NCBI RefSeq assembly: GCF_003958635.1
Contig: NZ_RSEK01000002.1
Coordinates: forward strand, 124,001-188,000
Reading direction: 5' to 3'
Source: Altericroceibacterium xinjiangense
GTDB taxonomy: Bacteria > Pseudomonadota > Alphaproteobacteria > Sphingomonadales > Sphingomonadaceae
Length of the DNA: 64,000 bases
Below, piece after piece: positions 35,507-44,091 of this stretch; position 1 is the stretch's first letter; each line of letters starts with the position of its first letter. Below the pieces are notes generated by a model, which saw only the letters and a program-made list of their open reading frames with translations, searched no databases and was not told the DNA's origin. The position numbers and the translations under genes were made by a program.

Positions 35507-36301
35507 TCAGGCGCCTTGCGTCAGGTGGTCGATCAGCGCGCGGACTTTGGCTTGGCGCCATTGCGGGCGCGGAGCGATCAGCCAGTAGGCGCGGCGTCCT
35601 TCCTCCGGTCCTTCCAGCGCGACCAGCCGCCCGTCGGCCAGCGCATCCTCGACCAGCAGCATCGGCAGGATCGTCTTGCCCATGCCGGCGAGGGCGGACG
35701 CGAGCGCCTGCCCCGCATTGCCCGCCTGCAGCGCCGGCTCGGCATCATCCGGCAGTTGTGCGCCGGACCACGCGATCCAGTCGTCGGGAGCATCGGGGGC
35801 GGCGACGACCACGCGCTGCGCCGGGGCAAGCTGCACGCCTTCCAGATCGCCCGGGCCTTCGGTCAGCCGCACCGCGACATCCAGATTGGCTTCGGTAAAA
35901 TCGACATCCTCCCCGCCGATCAGCTGAATGCGGACTTCAGGGTGGTCCCTGCGGAAGGAGGCGAGACGCGTCGCCAGCCACTGGGCATAGAATTCGCGCG
36001 GGGCCGCGATGGTGTAGCTGTGGCTCGCCTGTCCGGCTTGCATCGCCTGGACGCTTTCCTCGAAGCGGAGGAATCCTTCGCGCAGCGGGTCCAGTCCGGA
36101 CACGGCTTCGTCGGTCAGTTCCAGCCCCTTGCTGGTGCGGCGGAACAGGACCACGCCCAGCACGTCTTCCAGCGCCCGGATCTGCTGCCCGACGGCGGCG
36201 GGCGTCACGGCCAGTTCGTCCGCCGCGCGGGTGAACGACAAGTGCCGCGCGGCGGCATCGAACACGCGCAAGGCGTTCAACGGCAGATGGGTGCGCTTCA
36301 T
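35507..36301 (-). CDS. LysR family transcriptional regulator (GcvA-like)
   Basis: 264 aa. N-terminal winged HTH (LPLNALRVFDAAARHLSFTR, then AADELAVTPAAVGQQIRALE, about 7-60) resembles GcvA/AmpR, with FRRTSKGLELTDE following, then a truncated-looking LysR substrate domain. It diverges from the hemerythrin gene across 120 nt, where an EcfG-type promoter lies. No clear T-N11-A operator was identified. Target genes are unknown. Confidence 0.9.
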   Translation of the reverse strand: MKRTHLPLNALRVFDAAARHLSFTRAADELAVTPAAVGQQIRALEDVLGVVLFRRTSKGLELTDEAVSGLDPLREGFLRFEESVQAMQAGQASHSYTIAAPREFYAQWLATRLASFRRDHPEVRIQLIGGEDVDFTEANLDVAVRLTEGPGDLEGVQLAPAQRVVVAAPDAPDDWIAWSGAQLPDDAEPALQAGNAGQALASALAGMGKTILPMLLVEDALADGRLVALEGPEEGRRAYWLIAPRPQWRQAKVRALIDHLTQGA

Positions 36302-36353
36302 GGGGTTCGTTTAGGCGCGCAAACCGCCTGCGGCAACACGGCCCATTCATCCC

Positions 36354-36379
36354 GGAACCGATCCGCGCAGGCTGCCGTT
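36354..36379 (+). promoter_or_regulatory. EcfG-type (general stress response) promoter of the hemerythrin gene
   Basis: GGAAC (36354-36358), 17 nt, CGTT (36376-36379) matches the EcfG consensus GGAAC-N16/17-CGTT fully. It is oriented towards the hemerythrin gene with about 35 nt of leader. EcfG is the general stress sigma factor of alphaproteobacteria; its gene is not in the window. Confidence 0.6.
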
Positions 36380-36421
36380 TTTCGCACAACATCCGAAAAT
36401 CGTAACAAAGGACGCAATCCC

Positions 36422-36937
36422 ATGGATATCACGATGGTCATTCTCGAAGAGCACAACCAACTGCGCACCCGCTTCGCCGCGCTGGAGCAGATGCGCGGGG
36501 CCGATCCGGAAGTGCTGGAGGGATTCTGGCGCCAGCTGCACAACCTGCTCGATGTCCATGCCGAAGCCGAAGAAAAGTTCTTCTACCCCGATCTCCTGCA
36601 AGTCGGCACCGGCGCGAACGACGCTGACAGCGCGGAGGAAGAGACGACCGACGCGATCGAGGACCACAACGACATCCGCGACGCCGCCGCCGCCGTGGGA
36701 CAGCACAAGGTCGGCTCGGATGAATGGTTTGCCGCCGTGCAGAAGGCCAACGTCGAAAACAGCAAGCACATGGCGGAAGAAGAACGCCAGGCCCTGACCG
36801 ACTTCCGCCGCAACGCTTCCCTGCAGGACCGGCATGAGCTTGCCGTCCGGTTCCTCGGCTATCGGTACGGCAACGCGGGCGGGATCGACGCGCAGGATAA
36901 GGACGCAGAGCAGTACATCGCGAAGCACACCGCCTGA
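36422..36937 (+). CDS. Hemerythrin domain-containing protein
   Basis: 171 aa. HHE-type four-helix bundle with likely di-iron ligands: EEHNQLRTRF, HNLLDVHAEAEEKFFYPDLL, IEDHNDIRDAA, and NSKHMAEEERQAL. Such proteins sense or bind O2 or NO, or protect against oxidative damage. The EcfG promoter upstream suggests induction under general stress. A 9-bp hairpin (36991-37011) follows, separating it from the HAD gene. Confidence 0.9.
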   Translation: MDITMVILEEHNQLRTRFAALEQMRGADPEVLEGFWRQLHNLLDVHAEAEEKFFYPDLLQVGTGANDADSAEEETTDAIEDHNDIRDAAAAVGQHKVGSDEWFAAVQKANVENSKHMAEEERQALTDFRRNASLQDRHELAVRFLGYRYGNAGGIDAQDKDAEQYIAKHTA

Positions 36938-36990
36938 ACGCGATGATTGACCGCGATTGCGGCACCGGCAGAACCCCGATACCTGCATCA

Positions 36991-37011
36991 CGGCCCGCAT
37001 GATGCGGGCCG
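36991..37011. repeat. Perfect hairpin between hemerythrin and HAD genes
   Basis: CGGCCCGCA (36991-36999) pairs with TGCGGGCCG (37003-37011) around a 3-nt loop. There is no T-tract, so it is at most a weak terminator or mRNA-processing element. Confidence 0.5.
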
Positions 37012-37030
37012 CAGGAAAGCGGGAAGAACG

Positions 37031-37810
37031 ATGACGGATCGCAAGGGCCCCGAATGCTGGCTGACGGACATGGACGGCGTCCTGGTCCATGAAGGGGCGG
37101 CGCTTCCCGGCGCGGCCGAGTTCATCGACCGCCTGATCGAGCGGGAACGGCGCTTCCTTGTGCTGACCAACAACTCGATCTTCACCCCGCGCGATCTCGC
37201 GGCCCGGCTGACCCGGGCCGGGCTGCAGGTGCCGGAATCCGCGATCTGGACTTCCGCGCTGGCAACGGCGGAATTCCTGCGCCGGCAGTGCCCCGGCGGC
37301 TCCGCTTACGTGATCGGAGAGGCGGGTCTGACGACGGCGCTCCACGAAGCGGGCTACACCATGACCGACACCGCGCCCGACTACGTCGTGATCGGAGAGC
37401 TGCGGACCTATTCGTTCGAAGCGATCACCCGCGCAATCCGGCTGGTCGAAGCCGGAGCGCGGCTGATCGCCACCAACCCGGACGTGACCTCTCCTTCGCC
37501 GGAAGGCCCGTTGCCGGCCACCGGCTCCATCGCCGCGCTGATCACCAAGGCAACCGGGGCAAGGCCCTATTTTGTCGGCAAGCCCAACCCGATGATGTTC
37601 CGCAGCGCGATGAACCGGATCGACGGCCATTCCGAGACAACGGCCATGATCGGAGACCGGATGGATACCGACGTCGTCGCCGGTATCGAGGCGGGGCTGG
37701 AAACTATTCTGGTTCTCACCGGATCGACCAAAGCTGCTGATATAGCACGGTTTCCTTATCGTCCGGATCGCGTGCTCAATTCGATTGCCGATGTAATTGA
37801 ACTGGTTTGA
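37031..37810 (+). CDS. NagD-type HAD-superfamily phosphatase (subclass IIA)
   Basis: 259 aa. Motif I CWLTDMDGVLVHEG, motif II LVLTNNS, a cap domain between motifs II and III, motif III Lys in FVGKPNPMMF and motif IV AMIGDRMDTDV fit the HAD IIA/NagD group, which dephosphorylates UMP, GMP or phosphosugars. The exact substrate is unknown. It stands between two genes with EcfG-type promoters, so it may be part of the same stress-linked cluster. Confidence 0.88.
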   Translation: MTDRKGPECWLTDMDGVLVHEGAALPGAAEFIDRLIERERRFLVLTNNSIFTPRDLAARLTRAGLQVPESAIWTSALATAEFLRRQCPGGSAYVIGEAGLTTALHEAGYTMTDTAPDYVVIGELRTYSFEAITRAIRLVEAGARLIATNPDVTSPSPEGPLPATGSIAALITKATGARPYFVGKPNPMMFRSAMNRIDGHSETTAMIGDRMDTDVVAGIEAGLETILVLTGSTKAADIARFPYRPDRVLNSIADVIELV

Positions 37811-37833
37811 TCAAATTTGGCCATGACTGGCAC

Positions 37834-37858
37834 GGAACGCCTTCCTGTCGGGACCGTT
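37834..37858 (+). promoter_or_regulatory. EcfG-type (general stress response) promoter
   Basis: GGAAC (37834-37838), 16 nt, CGTT (37855-37858) is an exact match to the EcfG consensus. It faces the membrane protein starting at 37890, leaving a short leader of about 25 nt. Confidence 0.65.
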
Positions 37859-37889
37859 CATGTTCCCGTAATAAGGGGAGATACGATCA

Positions 37890-38627
37890 ATGGCCGAAAT
37901 TCGAACCACTCATACTGACGGGACTTTAGTCAGTGCGACCGAAGCACCCGCTCTGCTGAAAAGAGTTTCCTGGGGCGCAATCTTTGCCGGTGCCTTCATT
38001 GCACTGGGCGTGACCTTCCTTCTGGGACTCCTGGGCCTCGCAATCGGCTTCGGGTCCATCGAACCGACCACGAGCAGCCCTCTTGACGGCATCGGGATCG
38101 GTGCCGGGATCTGGTGGGTCGTGACCAGCATCATCGCCATGGGTATCGGCGGCTGGGTCGCCGGACGGCTTTCCGGCATTCCGAACAAGCCTTCGGCAAC
38201 CGCGCATGGCGCCACCGTCTGGGCTCTGGTGACGATCTTCACGCTCTGGATGGCAACCAGTGCCGTCGGCAGCGTGCTGAATACCGCAACCGGTGCCGTG
38301 TCGGGCGCAGCGCGCGGCGTTCTCAACGTCGGGCAGGTTGCGGCCAACGCCAGCGGGCCGGTCGATGTCAACCAGCAGCAGATCAGCAACCAGATCGATC
38401 AGGTAAGGTCGCAGGTTGAGGCGCAGGTCGAGAACGTCGATACCGCACAGCTGCGGTCCGACGCGACCCAGGCTGCCGACACTGCTGTCGAAGCCTTGTC
38501 CACTGCCGCCTGGTACGCGTTCTTCTCGTCGCTCCTCGCCTTCGCCGCTGCGGTGATTGGCGCTGGAATGGGCGCACCGCACCACACGTACGTTGCCGGG
38601 CGGGAAGACCGGGATGACCGGACGTAA
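37890..38627 (+). CDS. Membrane protein of unknown function, probably general-stress induced
   Basis: 245 aa. A cytoplasmic N-terminus is followed by hydrophobic segments at about 29-53, 69-92 and 106-126, a polar loop with helical repeats (QISNQIDQVRSQVEAQVENV, about 165-200) and a last helix (about 208-230). AAGGGGAG precedes the ATG. Family not named with certainty; similar three-plus-one helix proteins are frequent in sphingomonad stress regulons. The exact EcfG promoter match is the best clue to regulation. Confidence 0.75.
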   Translation: MAEIRTTHTDGTLVSATEAPALLKRVSWGAIFAGAFIALGVTFLLGLLGLAIGFGSIEPTTSSPLDGIGIGAGIWWVVTSIIAMGIGGWVAGRLSGIPNKPSATAHGATVWALVTIFTLWMATSAVGSVLNTATGAVSGAARGVLNVGQVAANASGPVDVNQQQISNQIDQVRSQVEAQVENVDTAQLRSDATQAADTAVEALSTAAWYAFFSSLLAFAAAVIGAGMGAPHHTYVAGREDRDDRT

Positions 38628-38663
38628 TTTCCTGACCTGAAGAACTGCCTCAACTGAGGAACG

Positions 38664-38697
38664 GAAGCGCCGGCTGCGACAGCAGTCCGGCGCTTTC
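38664..38697. terminator. Candidate bidirectional terminator hairpin
   Basis: A 14-bp stem with one bulge (38664-38677 with 38682-38697, loop GACA) lies between the convergent stress membrane protein and DUF421 gene. T-tracts are short on both strands, so termination strength is uncertain. Confidence 0.45.
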
Positions 38698-38714
38698 GCT
38701 TGTTCCGAAGCGCG

Positions 38715-39251
38715 TCAGTCTTCCGGTTCCTGCGCCGACACTTCCTTCAGCGCAGAGCCGCCGCCGACCTTGTTCTTCGGGATGACGGAAAACTTGCCGT
38801 TCGATTCGAACACGACGGCTTCGACATCCTCCAGGCTTCCGATCCCGTGCCCGCGAACTGCAGTCCGCAGCTCCGCCTCCTTGACGCGCTGGCGGTGCAT
38901 GGCGTGCTGCAGGATTTCTCCCTTGTACAGCAGCAGCGTGGGCGGCGTGTTGACGGCCTTCGCCAGCGAGGGCCAGCGCAGCTGCGCCCGCGCCATTACG
39001 AACTGGAGGGTGAGGAGCAGGGCGAACGCCGTCACCGCTTCCGCGAGCGCGACTTGCCGCGCTGTCAGGATACGGCCGAACGACGCGCCAAGCGCCACCG
39101 TCACCACAAAATCGAACGCGTTCATCTGCGCCAGCGTCCGCTTGCCGGATACGCGCAGCAGCAGCACCAGCGCCGCGTAGGCGAGGGTGCCGACCACCAC
39201 GATCCGCAGCAACGGCGGCCAACCTCCGAAGAAGAACGTCACGTCACTCAC
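38715..39251 (-). CDS. DUF421 (YetF-like) membrane protein
   Basis: 178 aa. Three N-terminal hydrophobic helices, then VSGKRTLAQMNAFDFVVTVALGAS, the hallmark of DUF421, and a soluble C-terminal domain with LLYKGEILQHAMHRQRVKE and AVVFESNGKFSVIP. YetF-type proteins sit in the membrane with unknown function, often linked to stress or sporulation. It overlaps the ion channel gene by 8 nt, so the two are translationally coupled. Confidence 0.85.
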   Translation of the reverse strand: MSDVTFFFGGWPPLLRIVVVGTLAYAALVLLLRVSGKRTLAQMNAFDFVVTVALGASFGRILTARQVALAEAVTAFALLLTLQFVMARAQLRWPSLAKAVNTPPTLLLYKGEILQHAMHRQRVKEAELRTAVRGHGIGSLEDVEAVVFESNGKFSVIPKNKVGGGSALKEVSAQEPED

Positions 39252-40248
39252 CGGTCACGTCCTTCCATTCCCAGCCGTCGTCGCGCACGCCGCCGAGCAA
39301 CATTCGGCGCCGGTCGCTTGCCTCCTCCAGCGCGGAGGCGAAGTGCTGCTCACTGACGGTGGGAACGCCGGCGTCCCGCAGCTTCGAAAGATCGGGCGCG
39401 GACGGCGCGTGAGGCGCCTTGTCGATGAACGCGCCCGGCATCGTTTCGAGAAAGCTCTCGACCGAAGACCGCGCAGCGTGGAGCAGGGCAGGGTTGGGCC
39501 GGATATCCTCCGGCACGCCGTGGTGCAGGATCGACAGCGCCTCATCCAGCTTGGCAACGGCCACGATGGGCGACTTTGCCGCCCGTGCAGCGTGGTAGTA
39601 CTGCAAGATCGGGTAGGATTCGTACTGCTGCGACAACGCCGACAGACTCGACCCGAGCGCACTGAGCGAGAAGTCGAGCGAGCGAAAGTCCTTGCCGTTC
39701 CACCCGGTCAGCAGCAGATCCTGCGAACTGCTGCCGAGCCCGGCGATGTCGCTTGCCAGCGCGCGCTTGGCGACGACCGCTGAAAGCACCGAGATAAGGT
39801 AGGTGAGCGCCAGCGTGACCAGGATCATGCCGCTGGCGTTGGTCGCCGCTGAAACCAGCTGCCACACATCTCCTTGCGGCTTGTAGTCGCCATTCCCCGC
39901 CGTAAACATCATGTACCCGACGAAGTAGATCCGTCCCGCCCAGTCAGCGGAGCTCTTGTCGCTCGAATGCTGGAGAGAACTTGGCTCGCCGGCGAAGACG
40001 AACACCCAGCCGGCCCACAGCAGACCGATCCAGGTCAGCAAGCCGAAGACCAGGAAGAACGGGCCGAACAGGCTCAGGCCCCGGTGGTGGCGGGAGCCGA
40101 CCAGGCCGAGCAGGCTATGCCACAGCCAGGTGGACATGCGGGAGGACAGCGGTCCCGCACCGCCATCCACCCACAACGCGGTCCACAGCGCATCGACCGC
40201 AACCAGCACCAGCAGCGCGATCCCCAGGATCAGGTAGAAGGTATCCAT
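39244..40248 (-). CDS. Two-TM ion channel family protein (potassium-channel-like)
   Basis: 334 aa. Four hydrophobic segments in the first 175 residues; the last two bracket a pore loop with TAGNGDYKPQGD, a variant of the K+ filter TVGYGD (Ala and Asn replacing Val and Tyr), preceded by YMMF. The C-terminal half is a soluble domain. Ion_trans_2-like channels of this type occur in many proteobacteria; ion selectivity is uncertain because of the filter changes. It overlaps the DUF421 gene by 8 nt. Confidence 0.75.
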   Translation of the reverse strand: MDTFYLILGIALLVLVAVDALWTALWVDGGAGPLSSRMSTWLWHSLLGLVGSRHHRGLSLFGPFFLVFGLLTWIGLLWAGWVFVFAGEPSSLQHSSDKSSADWAGRIYFVGYMMFTAGNGDYKPQGDVWQLVSAATNASGMILVTLALTYLISVLSAVVAKRALASDIAGLGSSSQDLLLTGWNGKDFRSLDFSLSALGSSLSALSQQYESYPILQYYHAARAAKSPIVAVAKLDEALSILHHGVPEDIRPNPALLHAARSSVESFLETMPGAFIDKAPHAPSAPDLSKLRDAGVPTVSEQHFASALEEASDRRRMLLGGVRDDGWEWKDVTGE

Positions 40249-40296
40249 GTCAGCCCCTGTTTCGGCCGGTATCCCGGGCCCGCGTTTCGGCTGGCA

Positions 40297-40707
40297 TCAC
40301 CCGGCTGTGGCGGGAGCGGACAGCGGGAAGAAAGGTACTGCCGCCTCGAACAGCCCGCCGCTTTCCCGGTGGAAGGTGTAGTGCCCCTCCATCGAACCGT
40401 GCGGCGTCGTCAGCGTGCAGCCGGAAACGTAATCGTGAGTCCGCCCGGGCTCCAGCACGGGCATTTCCCCAACCACGCCTTCGCCGTCCACGATGTTGAC
40501 TACTCCGCGCGCGTCGGTGATCCGCCAGTGGCGTGTCAGCAGCTGGATCGTGTCCTCCCGGCCGTTCTCGATCCGGATGTGGTAGACCCAGAACCACTTG
40601 CCCACGTCGATCCGGGACTGTTCGGGCATGAAGTTGACCGCGACGCGCACGGTTACCCCGGCGGTGATCGCGGCGTGCTGGAAAAGGCTGCGGGAGACAT
40701 CGGGCAT
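40297..40707 (-). CDS. apaG: ApaG domain protein
   Basis: 136 aa, typical ApaG length. The fibronectin-III-like beta fold is evident in VTVRVAVNFMPEQSR, FWVYHIRIENGREDTIQLL, HWRITDARGVVNIVDGEGVV, and LTTPHGSMEGHYTF. ApaG proteins are linked to Co/Mg resistance and bind pyrophosphate-containing nucleotides in vitro. It lies downstream of metZ on the same strand with an 89-nt gap. Confidence 0.93.
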   Translation of the reverse strand: MPDVSRSLFQHAAITAGVTVRVAVNFMPEQSRIDVGKWFWVYHIRIENGREDTIQLLTRHWRITDARGVVNIVDGEGVVGEMPVLEPGRTHDYVSGCTLTTPHGSMEGHYTFHRESGGLFEAAVPFFPLSAPATAG

Positions 40708-40796
40708 GGCTGCAGCCTAACGGGTACGGCGGCCTGAGCAAGGGGCCTGAGCAAGAGGCCCGACACGCACGCCGCCGCAAATCCCTTGCGAAGGGG

Positions 40797-42002
40797 CTAC
40801 AAGCCAGCCTTTGTGAGTGCCTGGTCCAGATCCTCGATCAGGTCGTCCGGATCCTCCAGCCCCACATTGATCCGCAGCATCCCTTCGTCCACGCCCATCT
40901 CGGCCCGCGCCTCCGGCGCCATGTTTGCATGGGTGGTGCTGGCGGGGTGGCACATCAGCGACTTGGAATCGCCGATGTTGTTGGACAAGTCGATCAGCTG
41001 CAGCCCGTCGAGCAGCGCGTGGGCCTGTTCCCGCCCGTTCACGATGAAGGAGAAGATCGGACCGGTCGCCTTCATCTGCCGCTGGGCAAGATCGTGCTGC
41101 GGGTGACTGGGCAGTCCGGGGTGGAGCATTACCGGCACGCGGCTTTCGATCGCGCGGGCAAGCTTCAGGGCGTTTTCGCTCTGGCGCTGGGCGCGCAGGT
41201 CCAGCGTCTCCAGCCCCTTCAGTACCACCCAGGCGTTGAACGGGGAGAGGTTGGGGCCGGTGTTGCGCTGGAACGGCAGCAGCACGTCGTTGATGAATTC
41301 CGCCGATCCGCACACCGCGCCGGCCAGCACGCGGCCCTGGCCTTCCATCAGCTTGGTGGCCGAATAGGCGACGACGTCCGCGCCGAAGTCCATCGGCCGC
41401 TGCAGCATCGGCGTGGCGAAGGCGTTGTCCACCACGGTCCGAATGCCCTTCGAGCGGGCAAGGGCGCACACAGCCTCAAGATCGACAATGTCCATCGTCG
41501 GATTGGCCGGGGTTTCGAAGAAGAATACCTTGGTGTTCGGCCGTACCGCCGCTTCCCACGCGGCATTGTCGCGCGCATCGATCACGGTCGTTTCGATCCC
41601 GAAGCGCGGCAGCAGGTTGTCCACCAGCCAGCGGCAGGACCCGAACGCCGCGCGCCCTGCGACGACGTGATCGCCCTGCGACAACTGGCACAGCAGGGCA
41701 GTCGTCATCGCCGCCATGCCGGTCGTCTGGACGCGGCAGGCTTCTGCGCCTTCCAGTGCCGCGATCCGTTCTTCCAGCATCGCCACGGTCGGGTTCTGCA
41801 GGCGGGAGTAGGTCATCCCTTCCGCTTCCCCGGCAAAGCGCGCCGCGACGGTCGCCGCGTCGTCGTACGTATAGCCGGACGTGAGGAACAGGGCCTCGCT
41901 CGTCTCGCCGTGATCGCTGCGCCAGGTGCCCGCGCGGACGGCACGGGTTTGAGGGCGCCAGTTGGCGGTGATGGAACGGTCCATGCCGGTGGTCTTTTTC
42001 AT
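40797..42002 (-). CDS. metZ: O-succinylhomoserine sulfhydrylase
   Basis: 401 aa from the ATG at 42002; frames open to 42029. PLP-dependent Cys/Met-metabolism enzyme that makes homocysteine directly from O-succinylhomoserine and sulfide. Family blocks: YSRLQNPTVAMLEERIAALE, the acidic loop PANPTMDIVDLEAV, VVDNAFATPML, and PLP lysine in YSATKLMEGQGRVLAG. The O-succinyl rather than O-acetyl assignment follows alphaproteobacterial MetZ practice and is an inference. No SAM riboswitch was seen upstream. Confidence 0.9.
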   Translation of the reverse strand: MKKTTGMDRSITANWRPQTRAVRAGTWRSDHGETSEALFLTSGYTYDDAATVAARFAGEAEGMTYSRLQNPTVAMLEERIAALEGAEACRVQTTGMAAMTTALLCQLSQGDHVVAGRAAFGSCRWLVDNLLPRFGIETTVIDARDNAAWEAAVRPNTKVFFFETPANPTMDIVDLEAVCALARSKGIRTVVDNAFATPMLQRPMDFGADVVAYSATKLMEGQGRVLAGAVCGSAEFINDVLLPFQRNTGPNLSPFNAWVVLKGLETLDLRAQRQSENALKLARAIESRVPVMLHPGLPSHPQHDLAQRQMKATGPIFSFIVNGREQAHALLDGLQLIDLSNNIGDSKSLMCHPASTTHANMAPEARAEMGVDEGMLRINVGLEDPDDLIEDLDQALTKAGL

Positions 42003-42135
42003 GGGGCAGGCATTTAGGCCTCCGTCCATCGCCGGGCAAGCACAGAGCGTCGCGATAAGGAAGCGTTCATAACCGATTGTTTATAAAGGAATGCATGACG
42101 GGCCATAGGGCTGGCCGCCACAAACAGGGTACGGA

Positions 42136-42789
42136 ATGAATTTCAATCGACGCCATTTTATGGGTGCGGCTGTCGCGGCAGGCGCAGGACTTACGACGGG
42201 GCATCTGCTTGCCCAGCCGAAGAACATCCTGCCCCCGCAGTACGCGCCGAAGCCGGTTCCGGCCGCAGCGAAGGCCGCTGACATGCCGCCCCTGCTGAAG
42301 GAAGCGCTGGGCGCGCTCGATACGCACAGTTCGCGCGTTGCGAACCGTGATGTGATCGGGCTGGTCGATTTCTCGCAGCACTCGCGTGAGCAGCGCTTCC
42401 AGCTGATCGACGTTCCCAACGGGCGGGTGATGGAGACCTGGTACGTCTCTCACGGGCGCGGCTCGGATCCTGCCAACACGGGCATGGTGCAAAAGTTCTC
42501 GAACAGGATGAACTCGCACTGCACTTCGCGCGGGAGCTATCTCACCGCGCACGACTACTACGGCAAGCACGGCCACTCGCGCCGCCTGATGGGGCTCGAT
42601 CCGGACAATAACCTGGCGATGGAACGCGCGATCGTGGTCCACGGTGCGGATTACGTCGACGAATCGATGGCGCTGAACACCGGCCGCGTCGGACGCAGTC
42701 TCGGGTGCTTCGCGGTAGAGCGGACGGTGATCGAGGACGTCCTGCAGCGGCTCGGCCCCGGGCACCTGCTTTACGCCTCCAAGGCCTGA
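42136..42789 (+). CDS. Murein L,D-transpeptidase catalytic domain (YkuD_2-type) protein
   Basis: 217 aa. The N-terminus NFNRRHFMGAAVAAGAG is a twin-arginine-like signal. The mature part has ANRDVIGLVDFSQHS, HGRGSDPANTGMVQKFSN, an AIVVHGADYVDE block and the catalytic GRSLGCFAVE motif with Cys near residue 190, matching PF13645. Such proteins remodel peptidoglycan through 3-3 cross-links. It diverges from metZ across 133 nt. Confidence 0.88.
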   Translation: MNFNRRHFMGAAVAAGAGLTTGHLLAQPKNILPPQYAPKPVPAAAKAADMPPLLKEALGALDTHSSRVANRDVIGLVDFSQHSREQRFQLIDVPNGRVMETWYVSHGRGSDPANTGMVQKFSNRMNSHCTSRGSYLTAHDYYGKHGHSRRLMGLDPDNNLAMERAIVVHGADYVDESMALNTGRVGRSLGCFAVERTVIEDVLQRLGPGHLLYASKA

Positions 42790-42820
42790 TCCCGCCCGCG
42801 CAAAAGCGTTGACCGCATAG

Positions 42821-42856
42821 CGGGACCGTCTTGCCGGAATCGGCGGAACGGTCCCG
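42821..42856. repeat. Inverted repeat upstream of the alcohol dehydrogenase gene
   Basis: CGGGACCGT (42821-42829) and ACGGTCCCG (42848-42856) are perfect inverted repeats separated by 18 nt. No T-tract follows. It could be an operator for the 42903 gene or the 3' end of the transpeptidase transcript. Confidence 0.4.
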
Positions 42857-42902
42857 CGTCCGGTGGCTTGCTTCTGGGAACGCAACCCAGGGAGCACTGC
42901 TG

Positions 42903-44081
42903 ATGAAAGCCCTTGTCTGGCACGGCAAAGAGGACATCCGGTACGACACCGTATCGGACCCGGAGATCGAGGATCCGCGCGACGCGATCATCAAGGTGAC
43001 GAGCTGCGCGATCTGCGGCTCCGACCTTCACTTGTTCCACAACTTCATCCCCGCCATGCTGCCCGGCGACATCATCGGGCACGAAGCCATGGGCGAGGTG
43101 GTGGAAACCGGTTCCGGCCTCAACGGCTCGCTCAAGAAGGGCGACCGGATCGTCGTCCCGTTCACCATCTGGTGCGGCGAGTGCGACCAGTGCCAGCGGC
43201 AGAACTATTCCCTGTGCCAGCGGAGCAACCGCAAGGCGGACATGCAGGCCAAGGCGTTCGGCTATCCGACCGGCGGCTTGTTCGGCTACACGCACCTGAC
43301 CGGCGGCTATCCCGGCGGGCAGGCGGAATACCTGCGCATCCCCTTCGCCGACCGCACCCAGATCAAGGTGCCCGAAACCGACCTGACGGACGAACAGCTC
43401 CTGTTCCTGTCCGACATCCTGCCGACCGGCTGGCAAGCGGCCGTCCAGTGCGACATCCAGCCGGATGACGTCGTCGCCATCTGGGGCTGCGGCCCCGTGG
43501 CGCAAATGGCGATCCGCTCGGCGATCCTGCTCGGCGCCAAGAAAGTCGTCGCGATCGACTGCCTCCCCGAACGGCTCAGCATGGCCCGCGCCGGCGGCGC
43601 GATCACGATCAACTTCATGGAAGAAAGCGTGGTCGAACGGCTGGACGAGGAATCGGACGGCAAGGGTCCGGACAAGTGCATCGACTGCGTGGGCATGGAA
43701 AGCCACGTCACCCCCTCGCTTCCCGACACGGTCATGGACCGCGCGAAGCAGATGATGATGATGGAGAACGACCGTCCCCACATCCTGCGGGAGATGATCT
43801 ACGTCTGCCGTCCGGGCGGCGTGCTGTCGATCCCCGGCGTCTATGGCGGCCTGGTCGACAAGATCCCCTTCGGCGTCCTGATGAACAAGGGGCTGACGGT
43901 CCGCACCGGCCAGACTCACGTCAACCGCTGGACCCCGACGCTGCTGCGCCTGATCGAGGACGGCACGATCGACCCCTCCTTCGTCATCACGCACAACGTG
44001 CCGCTGAGCGAAGGCCCCGAAATGTACAAGACCTTCGAGAAAAAGCAGGACTCCTGCATCAAGGTTGTCCTGAAGCCGTAA
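42903..44081 (+). CDS. Zinc-dependent alcohol dehydrogenase family protein
   Basis: 392 aa from the ATG at 42903; the frame opens at 42831 without family similarity. MDR superfamily: catalytic Zn site TSCAICGSDLHLFHNF and GHEAMGEVVETG, structural Zn cysteines in CGECDQCQRQNYSLCQ, and cofactor fold VAIWGCGPVAQMAIRSA. It resembles the long glutathione-independent formaldehyde dehydrogenase-like group. The coenzyme loop reading AIDCLPERLSMA suggests NAD preference. A membrane protein follows after 10 nt. Confidence 0.9.
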   Translation: MKALVWHGKEDIRYDTVSDPEIEDPRDAIIKVTSCAICGSDLHLFHNFIPAMLPGDIIGHEAMGEVVETGSGLNGSLKKGDRIVVPFTIWCGECDQCQRQNYSLCQRSNRKADMQAKAFGYPTGGLFGYTHLTGGYPGGQAEYLRIPFADRTQIKVPETDLTDEQLLFLSDILPTGWQAAVQCDIQPDDVVAIWGCGPVAQMAIRSAILLGAKKVVAIDCLPERLSMARAGGAITINFMEESVVERLDEESDGKGPDKCIDCVGMESHVTPSLPDTVMDRAKQMMMMENDRPHILREMIYVCRPGGVLSIPGVYGGLVDKIPFGVLMNKGLTVRTGQTHVNRWTPTLLRLIEDGTIDPSFVITHNVPLSEGPEMYKTFEKKQDSCIKVVLKP

Positions 44082-44091
44082 GGAGCGCCCC

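Noticed and set aside
42846-42870. EcfG-type promoter before the alcohol dehydrogenase gene
   Set aside because: GGAAC is present, but the base run 16-17 nt later is GCTT/CTTG rather than CGTT, so the match is incomplete.
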